DNA from: Bacteroidota bacterium | GTDB lineage: Bacteria > Bacteroidota > Bacteroidia > B-17B0 > Aurantibacillaceae | Reading direction: 5' to 3' | DNA length: 10,039 nucleotides | Assembly (NCBI GenBank): GCA_005800865.1 | Contig: SYEI01000332.1 | Coordinates: 1-10,039 of the forward strand | Shown here: positions 1-7,153 of the stretch, one piece after another | Layout: every line of letters starts with the position of its first letter | Position numbering within the stretch: position 1 is the stretch's first letter | Program-made: the position numbers and the translations under genes | The notes under the pieces: generated by a model | The model's input: only the letters and a program-made list of their open reading frames with translations | Told to the model about the DNA's origin: nothing | Database searches by the model: none

Positions 1-99
1 GTGAACTCTTGTCTTTACTATGTCATTGTATTGTCATAAAACGATATTTAAATCAATTCTAAATAGTAGTCATTCCGTTTTGTTTGCTATTTTTACCTA

Positions 100-2364
100 A
101 TGAAGTTTTTCTTAAAATACGGTTGTTTTTTCCTGCTTTGTGCTTTGTTTTTCAAAACTGCTTTATCTCAAACTCGAGAATCGGATAGGTTATATCATGA
201 CTTTTTAAAAACAAAGGATATAAACCAAAAAATGATGAAGGCTCCCTCTTTAGTTCTTTTACTCGGAAATCAAAGTTCCTTTCATAGAGCCGATAGCGTC
301 ATTATGGAACTGCAAAAGTTACAGGTTAGCGGTAATGTCGGTGATTTAAGAAGTGGAATTGTTTTATTTTCTAAAGCCCTTTTATTACGAACAAAGGATA
401 GTATAGATTTAAGTATAACATACGCTCAAAAATCTTTTGCATTTTTTAAAGACAGCAGAAATCAGCGGGCTGAAGCAAATAGTTTGATTATTATGAATTA
501 TTTTCTTAAAAGTAAATTCGATTCATGTATTCAAATTGGAAATAGGGTGAAAGCAGACGTAATGCAATCGCAAAGCGTTTTAAGCCAGCTTGAATTGTTA
601 TTATGTGTAGGAAGAAGCTATGATTTAATGGGAAATAGAAAGAAAGCGATTGAATTGTCGTTGCAGGGGGCCGAAATAGCGAAGAAGCATGGTAAGGTAA
701 TTAAACTAGCTGAATTATATATTAACCTGTCAAGTATTTATAAAGGCGAAGATGAAATTAATTCTAAAAAGTACGCTTTGCAGTCGTTAAAAGTATTAGT
801 AGGATTAAAGAATTTTGAAAATGCAAAAGTGGTTAATGCAAGTTATCTTATTATTGGAAATGTATATTACGATGCGCATAAGATAGATAGTGCAACTTAT
901 TATTATAACCTTTGCATGAAATCGTCTGAACGAACAAACGACAGAACAACATATTTGTCTGCTATCGGCAATTTGGGAAATGTAGCCTATGAAGAAAAAC
1001 AGTATTCGAAAGCGCTTGAGTATAATTTACTGACACTACATGAATATAGAAAAATGGGAATAAAAACAGAAATTGCTGTGTCTTATGGCTCATTGGCTGA
1101 TATTTATAAGGACATTAAGGATTACAAAAAGGCCATTAAATATTATGATAGTGCCTTGAAGGTAACAGAGCAAATTCATTCAGCAGATGATTTTATATAC
1201 AATTATAAGGGCTTAAGCGAAACCTATGAAATGATGGGGAATGAAAAAGAAGCCTTAAAATATTATAAGTTATACAGAGCTTGGAATGATTCTGTAAATA
1301 ATAATCAAAGTTCAAAGAAAATAAACGAAATAGAATTAGATTATAAGTATAAAGCGGAACAGAGGGAAAAAGATTTGATCCAAAAAAGCAAGGACATAAT
1401 TACACAAGAAAAAATTAAACAACAAACTTATATAATTTGGGCGGCAGTATTGGGCGGACTTTGTTTAGTGATATTTTTGGGATTTACAGTTAAATCAAAT
1501 GTCGAAAGAAAGAAGACAAACAAGCAACTGCATCAGTTTAATGAAGAAATATCGGAGCAAAAAAACATCATAGAAGAAAAAAACAATGAAATAACGGATA
1601 GTATTACTTACGCCAGTAGAATTCAACAAGGTGTTATTCCCGATGAGGAAGAATTACAAAAGTTATTACCACAGCATTTTGTTTTTTTTAGACCCCGCGA
1701 TATCGTAAGTGGCGATTTTTATTGGGCGAGTAAAGTAAAATCAAAAACAAATCCTGATAGCAAGCGCACAGTAGTAGCCGTGGTTGATTGCACTGGACAT
1801 GGAGTTCCTGGAGCATTTATGAGTTTGGTAGGGAACACCTTATTAAATCAAACCATCGGTCGCTCAGCTATCGAAACGCCTGCGCAAGCACTAGATTATA
1901 TCAATGCACAGTTACCAAAAACCATCAAAAGTAAATTGAGCACAGGAACCATTAAAGATGGAATGGAAGTAGCAATGTGCGATTTTCATTTTGACGCATT
2001 AACGATGTATTTTGCTGGAGCTAATAGTAATATGTATTTAGTGCGTAATGGTGAGATTCAAATTTATAAAGGCGATAAACAGCCAATAGGCGAGAGTCTT
2101 TCAGGAACAATTGTGAAGTATTCAAATCAAGTAATATCCTTGCAAAAAAATGATTGCGTGTATTTAATTAGTGATGGGTATGCTGATCAGTTTGGCGGAG
2201 AGAAAGGTAAAAAATTCAAATACAAACCACTTGAAAATTTGTTTTGTACAATAGCTGAAAAGGATGTGAATGAACAACGCGAAATTTTAGCAAAAGCATT
2301 TGATAATTGGAAAAGTCATCACGAGCAAGTAGATGATGTTTTAATTATGGGAATAAAAATTTAG
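100..2364 (+). CDS. TPR-repeat membrane protein with C-terminal SpoIIE/PP2C-type phosphatase domain
   Basis: This is a probable signalling Ser/Thr protein phosphatase anchored in the inner membrane. Seen: a signal peptide (residues 1-23, ending ALS-Q), a helical region with tetratricopeptide-like repeats (roughly 165-395, for example AIGNLGNVAYEEKQYSKALE and the following copy YGSLADIYKDIKDYKKAIKY), one membrane helix (about 443-464), a Lys/Glu-rich coiled coil (465-500), then a PP2C/SpoIIE domain (about 505-754). Candidate metal-binding acidic residues are D539 in SGDFYW, D563 in VVDCTGHGVPGA, D692 in LISDGYADQ and D745/D746 in QVDDVLIMG, so the catalytic site looks intact. Family knowledge: such phosphatases often act on anti-sigma-factor antagonists, with the periplasmic TPR part as sensor. 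That role is inferred here, and no partner kinase or STAS gene is in the window. The ATG is the first in frame and gives a good signal peptide. acs follows after 21 bases on the same strand. Confidence 0.9.
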   Translation: MKFFLKYGCFFLLCALFFKTALSQTRESDRLYHDFLKTKDINQKMMKAPSLVLLLGNQSSFHRADSVIMELQKLQVSGNVGDLRSGIVLFSKALLLRTKDSIDLSITYAQKSFAFFKDSRNQRAEANSLIIMNYFLKSKFDSCIQIGNRVKADVMQSQSVLSQLELLLCVGRSYDLMGNRKKAIELSLQGAEIAKKHGKVIKLAELYINLSSIYKGEDEINSKKYALQSLKVLVGLKNFENAKVVNASYLIIGNVYYDAHKIDSATYYYNLCMKSSERTNDRTTYLSAIGNLGNVAYEEKQYSKALEYNLLTLHEYRKMGIKTEIAVSYGSLADIYKDIKDYKKAIKYYDSALKVTEQIHSADDFIYNYKGLSETYEMMGNEKEALKYYKLYRAWNDSVNNNQSSKKINEIELDYKYKAEQREKDLIQKSKDIITQEKIKQQTYIIWAAVLGGLCLVIFLGFTVKSNVERKKTNKQLHQFNEEISEQKNIIEEKNNEITDSITYASRIQQGVIPDEEELQKLLPQHFVFFRPRDIVSGDFYWASKVKSKTNPDSKRTVVAVVDCTGHGVPGAFMSLVGNTLLNQTIGRSAIETPAQALDYINAQLPKTIKSKLSTGTIKDGMEVAMCDFHFDALTMYFAGANSNMYLVRNGEIQIYKGDKQPIGESLSGTIVKYSNQVISLQKNDCVYLISDGYADQFGGEKGKKFKYKPLENLFCTIAEKDVNEQREILAKAFDNWKSHHEQVDDVLIMGIKI

Positions 2365-2385
2365 GAACTAAAAAAATAATAGACT

Positions 2386-4293
2386 ATGATTGCAACATTT
2401 GATGAATACAAAAAGGAATATCAAAAATCAATAGAAAATCCCGAAGTGTTTTGGGATGGAGTTGCCAACGAATTTTCATGGAAACAAAAATGGACAAAGA
2501 CCCTTGAATGGAATTTTGAAGAACCAAAAGTGAAATGGTTTATTGATGGGAAATTTAATATTACAGAAAATGCTATTGACAGACACCTTCCAGCAAAGGC
2601 AAATAAAACAGCTTTTATTTGGGAACCAAATTCTGTTGATGCAGAACATAGAATTATTACGTATCAAAACTTGTACGATGAAGTTTGTAAGTTAGCTAAT
2701 ACCTTAAAATCATTAGGCATTAAAAAGGGTGATAGAGTTTGTATTTATATGCCTATGATACCAGAAGCCGTATTTGCGATGTTGGCCTGCGCACGCATCG
2801 GAGCAGTTCATTCGGTTGTTTTTGCTGGCTTTTCGGCATCAGCCCTATCTGGCCGTATACAAGATAGCGATTGTAAAATTGTATTAACAACGGATGGTGC
2901 TTATCGTGGCGTAAAAGATATTCCTATTAAAGCGGTAGTGGATGAAGCGTTAGAAGTGTGTTTAAGCGTAAAAAATGTGTTGGTTTACAAACACACTAAT
3001 ACACCAATTACTTTGCAAGATGGAAGAGATTTAATTTGGCAAGATGTTGTGTCTAAAGCAGCCAACACTTGCGAGCCTGAATTAATGGATAGCGAAGATG
3101 TATTATTTATTTTATACACCTCTGGTTCTACAGGAAAACCTAAAGGTGTAGTTCATACTTGCGGCGGCTATATGGTTTACACATGTTATACATTTCAAAA
3201 CGTATTTCAGATGGATTCAGGCACGGAGGTTGAGCGTAGTCGAAACCTATTTTGGTGCACAGCAGATGTTGGTTGGATTACCGGACATTCATATATTGCA
3301 TACGGACCATTATTAGCAGGAGTGAGTGCTGTGTTATTTGAAGGGGTTCCAACTTTTCCAGACGCTGGGCGTTTTTGGAAAGTAATTGATAAACATAAAG
3401 TAACTCATTTTTATACTGCGCCCACAGCTATTAGAGCGCTAGAGGCAGCAGGATTAGATTTTGTAAAACCATACAATTTAGATTCGTTAAAAGTACTAGG
3501 AAGTGTTGGAGAGCCCATTAATGAAGAAGCTTGGCATTGGTACAATAAAAACATTGGAAAAGAAAAATGTCCTATTGTTGATACATGGTGGCAAACCGAA
3601 ACAGGTGGTATTTTAATTTCATCACTAGCAGGTGTTACGCCATCAAAGCCAAGCTTTGCAACTTTGCCAATGCCGGGCATTCAACCTTTGCTAGTGGATG
3701 AAAAAGGGAATGAAATTTTAGGAAATAATGTAGAAGGTAATTTATGTATTAAATTTCCTTGGCCATCCATGATTCGTACAACTTATGGAGATCATGACCG
3801 TTGTAAGAAAGAATATTTCTCAACGTACCCTGGATTGTATTTTACAGGTGATGGCTGCCGAAGAGATGAAAATGGGTTTTATAGAATTACAGGACGTGTA
3901 GATGATGTGATGAATATTTCTGGTCACCGAATTGGAACGGCCGAAGTAGAAAGTGCCATTAATGCTCATGCGGACGTGGTAGAAAGTGCGGTGGTGGGAT
4001 ATCCTCACGACATAAAAGGGCAGGGGATTTATGCTTATGTCATTGTTCCATCTACTACTAAAGATCACGAAACATTAAAGAAAGAAATCATAGCCGAGGT
4101 CAATAAAATTATTGGCCCAATTGCTAAACCAGATAAAATCCAAATTGTAAGTGGCTTACCTAAAACTCGTAGCGGAAAAATTATGCGCCGTATTTTGCGT
4201 AAGGTAGCCGAAGGCGATGTGAGTAATTTAGGAGACACGTCTACATTGTTAGATCCAACTGTAGTCGATGAAATTGTTAAAGGCAAGCTATAA
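2386..4293 (+). CDS. acs: Acetyl-CoA synthetase (AMP-forming)
   Basis: It activates acetate with ATP and CoA to acetyl-CoA through an acetyl-AMP intermediate, in the cytoplasm. At 635 residues the length is normal for the family. Seen: ATP-binding loop YTSGSTGKPKG (244-254), WCTADVGWITGHSY (290-303), GSVGEPINEEAW (372-383), DTWWQTETGG (399-408), YFTGDG and GRVDDVMNISGHR around the hinge (485-515), and the C-terminal PKTRSGKIMRR. There K598 matches the catalytic lysine that is reversibly acetylated in Salmonella Acs (Lys609). W402 matches the tryptophan that limits the acyl pocket to acetate, which favours acetate over longer acids. Oddity: compared with E. coli Acs as I recall it, seven extra residues (around T280-L288, containing EVERSRN) precede WCTADVGW and are encoded by a palindromic repeat. 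The frame is open throughout, so the gene is probably functional. No promoter is evident in the 21-base gap, so it may be cotranscribed with the phosphatase gene. Confidence 0.97.
   Translation: MIATFDEYKKEYQKSIENPEVFWDGVANEFSWKQKWTKTLEWNFEEPKVKWFIDGKFNITENAIDRHLPAKANKTAFIWEPNSVDAEHRIITYQNLYDEVCKLANTLKSLGIKKGDRVCIYMPMIPEAVFAMLACARIGAVHSVVFAGFSASALSGRIQDSDCKIVLTTDGAYRGVKDIPIKAVVDEALEVCLSVKNVLVYKHTNTPITLQDGRDLIWQDVVSKAANTCEPELMDSEDVLFILYTSGSTGKPKGVVHTCGGYMVYTCYTFQNVFQMDSGTEVERSRNLFWCTADVGWITGHSYIAYGPLLAGVSAVLFEGVPTFPDAGRFWKVIDKHKVTHFYTAPTAIRALEAAGLDFVKPYNLDSLKVLGSVGEPINEEAWHWYNKNIGKEKCPIVDTWWQTETGGILISSLAGVTPSKPSFATLPMPGIQPLLVDEKGNEILGNNVEGNLCIKFPWPSMIRTTYGDHDRCKKEYFSTYPGLYFTGDGCRRDENGFYRITGRVDDVMNISGHRIGTAEVESAINAHADVVESAVVGYPHDIKGQGIYAYVIVPSTTKDHETLKKEIIAEVNKIIGPIAKPDKIQIVSGLPKTRSGKIMRRILRKVAEGDVSNLGDTSTLLDPTVVDEIVKGKL
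3227..3248 (+). repeat. REP-like short palindromic element inserted in-frame in acs
   Basis: The element has arms AGGTT (3227-3231) and AACCT (3244-3248), which are perfect inverted repeats, around the core TGAGCGTAGTCGAA (3231-3244). From memory, TGAGCnnnGTCGAA cores (TTCGACnnnGCTCA on the other strand) with variable matching arms are dispersed in many bacterial genomes, including Bacteroidota. I could not check this. Here it is read in frame as E-V-E-R-S-R-N. The family alignment in this stretch shows a gain of seven codons (21 bases), close to the length of the element. I see no second copy in this window. Confidence 0.7.
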
Positions 4294-4298
4294 ATGAG

Positions 4299-4331
4299 TT
4301 TGTAATAGTTAAGAAGACTTTTTTAAGTATG
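4299..4331 (+). promoter_or_regulatory. Candidate Bacteroidota-type promoter for the lipoprotein gene
   Basis: TTTG (4299-4302) is followed after 21 bases by TAAGTATG (4324-4331). This matches the phylum consensus TTG/TTTG at -33 and TAnnTTTG at -7, with one mismatch in the -7 box. The implied start near 4338 would leave a leader of about 65 bases containing a hairpin. AT-rich DNA gives such matches by chance, so this is tentative. Confidence 0.3.
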
Positions 4332-4343
4332 CTATAAAGTGAT

Positions 4344-4376
4344 AAGGCACAATCTTTGTTAAGATGTATTGTCCTT
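4344..4376 (+). other. Candidate leader hairpin upstream of the lipoprotein gene
   Basis: AAGGcACAAT (4344-4353) can pair with ATTGTCCTT (4368-4376) across a 14-base loop, giving nine pairs with one bulged C. No T-run follows, so it does not look like an intrinsic terminator for acs. It could be a 5' leader structure or part of an operator. There is no similarity to a riboswitch class I know. Confidence 0.35.
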
Positions 4377-4404
4377 CATTATATAATAATCTAAACTTTA
4401 TAAC

Positions 4405-5367
4405 ATGATCACAAGAAAATTATTACTAAGCACAAGCATGATGTGTTTAGGACTATTGATTACTTTTTCTAGCTGTAAGAAAAAAGAAGAGGAACCGAAA
4501 CCTGACGAAAATGGACAAGCGTCATCAGATTCTCGTCAAGCAATTGGTGAAAACGATGCGTCTATTGACGATATTAACAAAACAGTTAGTGACTATCCTT
4601 TAATGCACGGTCGAGTGGCATCATCTGCTCAAACCAATACAATAGGAGGATTATCGATTGATACTACTGGATCTTATATGGGAACTATCAAATTGAATTA
4701 TGATGGGATAACTGTTATTAATAACAGAAAACGTGGCGGATCTATTAAATTAACAATTATCAATTATGCTTCTGGACAACGTTGGAAAATGGCGGGCTGT
4801 GTAATGAAAGTGGAATACTTAGCATACAGAGTTACGAGAGCTTCTGATGGACAATTTATTGAGTTAAATGGAATTCAAAATTTGACTAATATTAGTGGCG
4901 GTACTTGGTGGGAATTATTTATTGGCTCTCAGCCAAATTTATCTAGCTCGGTAACAGGCACAAATTTAAGTGTTAATTTTAATGGTGCAGGTACTGCCAA
5001 TTATAACATTAACCGTCAGTTTACTTATACTTGGGCAAATTCAGTTTTAACATGTGTAGGCCAAGGTATTGGCTCATCTAGCGGCATTAGTAACCTAGAA
5101 AATTATGGTACTACTCGTGAAGGAGATGCCTTCACAAGTCAAGTAACAACACCTATGGTTTGGAATACAACTTGTGGTTCATGGGCACCATTATCAGGTC
5201 AATTAATAATTAAAGTACCTAGTAGAAGCCTTGAGTTAAATTGTGTATTTGGTGTTAATGTTGCAGGTACACCAATGACAGTTGGCTCCAATCAATGTGC
5301 TTACGGTTGGAAACTGTATTGGACACTTAATTCAAACACAGGCACTAAAGTAATTGGATATTGGTAA
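4405..5367 (+). CDS. Lipoprotein of unknown function, probably outer-membrane or surface located
   Basis: Seen: a type II signal peptide (residues 1-23, charged start then hydrophobic) with lipobox FSSC, so C24 would be the lipidated residue. The mature start CKKKEEE is a Lys/Glu pattern like the lipoprotein export signal described for surface lipoproteins of Bacteroidota. Residues 28-62 are a hydrophilic linker. The rest (about 80-320) is Gly/Ser/Thr/Asn-rich with alternating hydrophobic residues, suggesting beta structure, and has several cysteines (C132, C217, C257, C280, C298) that could form disulphides. Landmarks are RKRGGSIKLTI (108-118), ELNGIQNLTNISGG (153-166) and TTREGDAFTSQVTTP (236-250). 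The pattern recalls a family of uncharacterised lipoproteins seen often in this phylum, but no function is known to me. It stands alone: no partner gene shares its strand downstream, and a terminator follows 17 bases after the stop. Confidence 0.85.
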   Translation: MITRKLLLSTSMMCLGLLITFSSCKKKEEEPKPDENGQASSDSRQAIGENDASIDDINKTVSDYPLMHGRVASSAQTNTIGGLSIDTTGSYMGTIKLNYDGITVINNRKRGGSIKLTIINYASGQRWKMAGCVMKVEYLAYRVTRASDGQFIELNGIQNLTNISGGTWWELFIGSQPNLSSSVTGTNLSVNFNGAGTANYNINRQFTYTWANSVLTCVGQGIGSSSGISNLENYGTTREGDAFTSQVTTPMVWNTTCGSWAPLSGQLIIKVPSRSLELNCVFGVNVAGTPMTVGSNQCAYGWKLYWTLNSNTGTKVIGYW

Positions 5368-5384
5368 AATATAATTTTTGAAAT

Positions 5385-5419
5385 AAAAAAACCCTGATGA
5401 TATTCATCGGGGTTTTTTT
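5385..5419. terminator. Bidirectional intrinsic terminator between convergent genes
   Basis: The stem CCCTGATG (5392-5399) pairs with CATCGGGG (5405-5412; one T-G wobble) around a five-base loop. It is flanked by seven A on the left (5385-5391) and seven T on the right (5413-5419), so it can stop transcription in both directions. It sits between the stops of the lipoprotein gene and the acyl-CoA dehydrogenase gene. Confidence 0.92.
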
Positions 5420-5440
5420 ATTCTTGTGATAATTTAAAGC

Positions 5441-6625
5441 TTATGAAAACGCATTAAATCCAGTAACATCCATACCAGTAATTAATAAATGGATATCGTG
5501 AGTTCCTTCGTATGTGATTACAGATTCTAAGTTCATCATGTGGCGCATAATTGGATATTCACCAGTAATACCCATTCCACCATGTATTTGACGAGCTTCG
5601 CGAGCTATTTGTAAAGCCATGTTAACGTTGTTACGTTTAGCCATACTAATTTGTGCAGGTGTTGCGCGGTGTTCGTTTTTCAACACACCTAATCTCCAAG
5701 TTAATAATTGAGCTTTGGTGATTTCAGTAATCATCTCAGCTAATTTTTTTTGTGTTAATTGGAAAGCGCCAATTGGTTTCCCAAATTGAATACGCTCTTT
5801 ACTATAACGTAAAGCACTATCATAACAATCCATTGCAGCACCAATAACACCCCAAGCAATACCAAAACGCGCAGAGTTTAAACAACCTAAAGGTCCTTTT
5901 AAACCTTTGATGTTTGGAAAAATATTTTCTTTAGGTACTTTTACATTATCAAATACTAATTCACCAGTTGAACTTGCTCTTAAACTCCATTTACCATGAG
6001 TTTCAGGAGTAGTAAATCCTTCCATTCCTCTTTCTACAACTAATCCTCTAATTTCTCCTGCTTCATCTTTAGCCCAAACCACTGCTATATCAGCAAATGG
6101 GGAGTTACTAATCCACATTTTAGCGCCATTTAAGATAACATGTTTGCCATCTCCAGCATCCTTAAAGTTAGTTAACATACCTGATGGGTTACTTCCGTGA
6201 TCTGGTTCTGTTAAACCAAAACAACCCATTAAATCGCCTGTAGCTAGTTTTGGTAAATATTTTTTCTTTTGTTCTTCGCTTCCGTATGTAAAAATTGGAT
6301 ACATCACTAATGAACTTTGAACGGATGCTGTAGAACGTAAGCCACTATCGCCACGCTCTAATTCTTGCATTATTAATCCGTAAGATATTTGGTCTAAGCC
6401 TGGTCCGCCATATTCTGTTGGAATATATGGTCCAAAAGCACCAATTTCTGCTAATCCTTTAATCCATTGTTTTGGAAAAGTGGTTGTTTGACAAGCCTCT
6501 TCAACAATTGGAGTTACTTCTTTTTTTACCCATGCACGGGCAGTATCACGAATTAATTTATGTTCATCACTTAATAGTTCGTCCATTAAATAATAATCGT
6601 GTGCTTGAAAGTTATCTGTAGCCAT
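5441..6625 (-). CDS. Acyl-CoA dehydrogenase, most like glutaryl-CoA dehydrogenase
   Basis: This is an FAD-dependent acyl-CoA dehydrogenase that passes electrons to electron transfer flavoprotein. Over its 394 residues it follows human glutaryl-CoA dehydrogenase closely, as I recall that sequence: ELERGDSGLRSTASVQSSLVMYPI (88-111), GCFGLTEPDHGSNPS (134-148), WISNSP (171-176), SLRAS (214-218), GCLNSARFGIAWGV (247-260), KLAEMITEI (294-302) and YEGTHDIH (372-379). E373 is the expected catalytic base, and R97 matches the arginine that contacts the substrate carboxylate. If it is a true glutaryl-CoA dehydrogenase, it oxidises and decarboxylates glutaryl-CoA to crotonyl-CoA in lysine or tryptophan breakdown. 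The non-decarboxylating type cannot be excluded, nor can activity on another acyl-CoA. No other gene of that pathway is adjacent, so it appears monocistronic. The start ATG is the only one that fits the family N-terminus. Confidence 0.93.
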   Translation of the reverse strand: MATDNFQAHDYYLMDELLSDEHKLIRDTARAWVKKEVTPIVEEACQTTTFPKQWIKGLAEIGAFGPYIPTEYGGPGLDQISYGLIMQELERGDSGLRSTASVQSSLVMYPIFTYGSEEQKKKYLPKLATGDLMGCFGLTEPDHGSNPSGMLTNFKDAGDGKHVILNGAKMWISNSPFADIAVVWAKDEAGEIRGLVVERGMEGFTTPETHGKWSLRASSTGELVFDNVKVPKENIFPNIKGLKGPLGCLNSARFGIAWGVIGAAMDCYDSALRYSKERIQFGKPIGAFQLTQKKLAEMITEITKAQLLTWRLGVLKNEHRATPAQISMAKRNNVNMALQIAREARQIHGGMGITGEYPIMRHMMNLESVITYEGTHDIHLLITGMDVTGFNAFS

Positions 6626-6645
6626 TTTATGTTTTTTAAAGTGTG

Positions 6646-6678
6646 TAATATTACGAAAATCCTACTGAACCCACAAAA
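6646..6678 (-). promoter_or_regulatory. Weak candidate promoter for the acyl-CoA dehydrogenase gene
   Basis: On the minus strand TTTTG (6678-6674) is followed after 20 bases by TAATATTA (6653-6646), about 20 bases before the ATG. The -7 box keeps TA and two of the three T of TAnnTTTG but lacks the final G, so support is weak. TAATATTA is itself a palindrome. Confidence 0.2.
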
Positions 6679-6702
6679 GAAAAGCCGCTCTTTATTGGGT
6701 TC
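6667..6702. other. Inverted repeat upstream of the acyl-CoA dehydrogenase gene
   Basis: GAACCCA (6667-6673) and TGGGTTC (6696-6702) are perfect inverted repeats. Inside them AAAGA (6676-6680) pairs with TCTTT (6689-6693). The whole forms a two-part hairpin 42 bases before the dehydrogenase start. It may be an operator or leader structure for that gene, or a second stop for the gene on the far side. Nothing in the sequence decides between these. Confidence 0.4.
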
Positions 6703-6716
6703 TCTTCTAAAAACAC

Positions 6717-6745
6717 AAAAGCCCTACAATTGTTGCAGGGCTTTT
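6717..6745 (-). terminator. Intrinsic terminator of the small His/Cys-rich protein gene
   Basis: AAAAGCCCT (6717-6725) pairs perfectly with AGGGCTTTT (6737-6745), and CAA/TTG extends the stem beyond one mismatch. Read on the minus strand, it begins 24 bases after the stop of the 119-residue gene and ends in a T-rich tract (TTTTGTGTTTTT). The T/A flanks might also let it work on the plus strand, but no plus-strand gene precedes it. Confidence 0.88.
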
Positions 6746-6768
6746 AGTTATATATTAAATTTTAAAAA

Positions 6769-7128
6769 TTAGTGGTGAGCGTGCTCTTCAACTTTAGCAG
6801 GTGCAGCAGTTGTATCGTGAACCGCAGGTGCCGTTGTATCTGCAACAGCAGCATGTTCTTCTGCAGGCGCAGCTTCGTGTGCTTCTGCAGCATGTTCAGT
6901 ACCATGAGCTTCAGTTCCGTGACCTGAATGATCTCCAGCTTCACACTTTTTCATACACTCCTCAGAGCAATCTTCTTTGCATTCGCAAGAACCGTGATGC
7001 TTGTTATCGCAAGTACTAACTGCTAATAAAATAATTAATATGGTAACTAAACCCATAATTAAGGGTGTACGAAATGCTACCTCTTTAGGCTCAGCTGAAT
7101 GATTATCGTGGTCGTGATGAGAACTCAT
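6769..7128 (-). CDS. Small His/Cys-rich single-pass membrane protein, unknown function
   Basis: I do not recognise a family. The 119 residues show a His/Asp-rich N-terminus (MSSHHDHDNH), one hydrophobic helix (about 22-39), then a cysteine cluster with C40, C48, C50, C54, C58 and C62; the last four are spaced exactly four apart. A low-complexity tail of Ala, Glu, His, Pro and Thr follows to the end (about 65-119). Sixteen histidines in 119 residues plus six cysteines suggest binding of transition-metal ions, which is inference from composition only. The ATG at 7128 begins a frame closed by its own terminator downstream. Overlapping open frames in the same region are shorter and lack a coherent composition, so this frame is preferred. 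Topology is uncertain: a non-cleaved helix is likelier than a lipoprotein signal, because VSTC is a poor lipobox. Confidence 0.75.
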   Translation of the reverse strand: MSSHHDHDNHSAEPKEVAFRTPLIMGLVTILIILLAVSTCDNKHHGSCECKEDCSEECMKKCEAGDHSGHGTEAHGTEHAAEAHEAAPAEEHAAVADTTAPAVHDTTAAPAKVEEHAHH

Positions 7129-7153
7129 ATAATTGGTTTTAGAAATTTTGTGG

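Noticed and set aside
1859..1877. GCTCAGCTATCGAAAC in the phosphatase gene, looking like a second copy of the palindromic element.
   Set aside because: The order of the half-sites is wrong (GCTCA then TCGAA, rather than TGAGC then GTCGAA), there are no matching arms, and the encoded region needs no insertion.
2476..2667. Open frame on the minus strand within acs.
   Set aside because: It lies entirely opposite the strongly conserved acs coding frame and its product resembles no protein family.
3411..4286. Three further minus-strand open frames opposite the second half of acs.
   Set aside because: All are shadows of the acs frame; the peptides have no coherent domain or signal.
4309..4326. 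TTAAGAA...TTTTTTAA as an acs terminator.
   Set aside because: The stem is almost all AT with a G-T pair and no T-run follows, so it is too weak to call.
6762..7019. Alternative open frames on both strands over the His/Cys-rich gene.
   Set aside because: They are Gln/Leu-rich readings of the repeated Ala/His/Glu codons. The 119-residue frame has a membrane helix, an organised Cys cluster and a correctly placed terminator.
7009..7128. Lipoprotein signal in the 119-residue protein (VSTC at residues 37-40).
   Set aside because: Thr before Cys is atypical for a lipobox and more than 20 hydrophilic residues precede the hydrophobic helix, so a plain membrane anchor is likelier.
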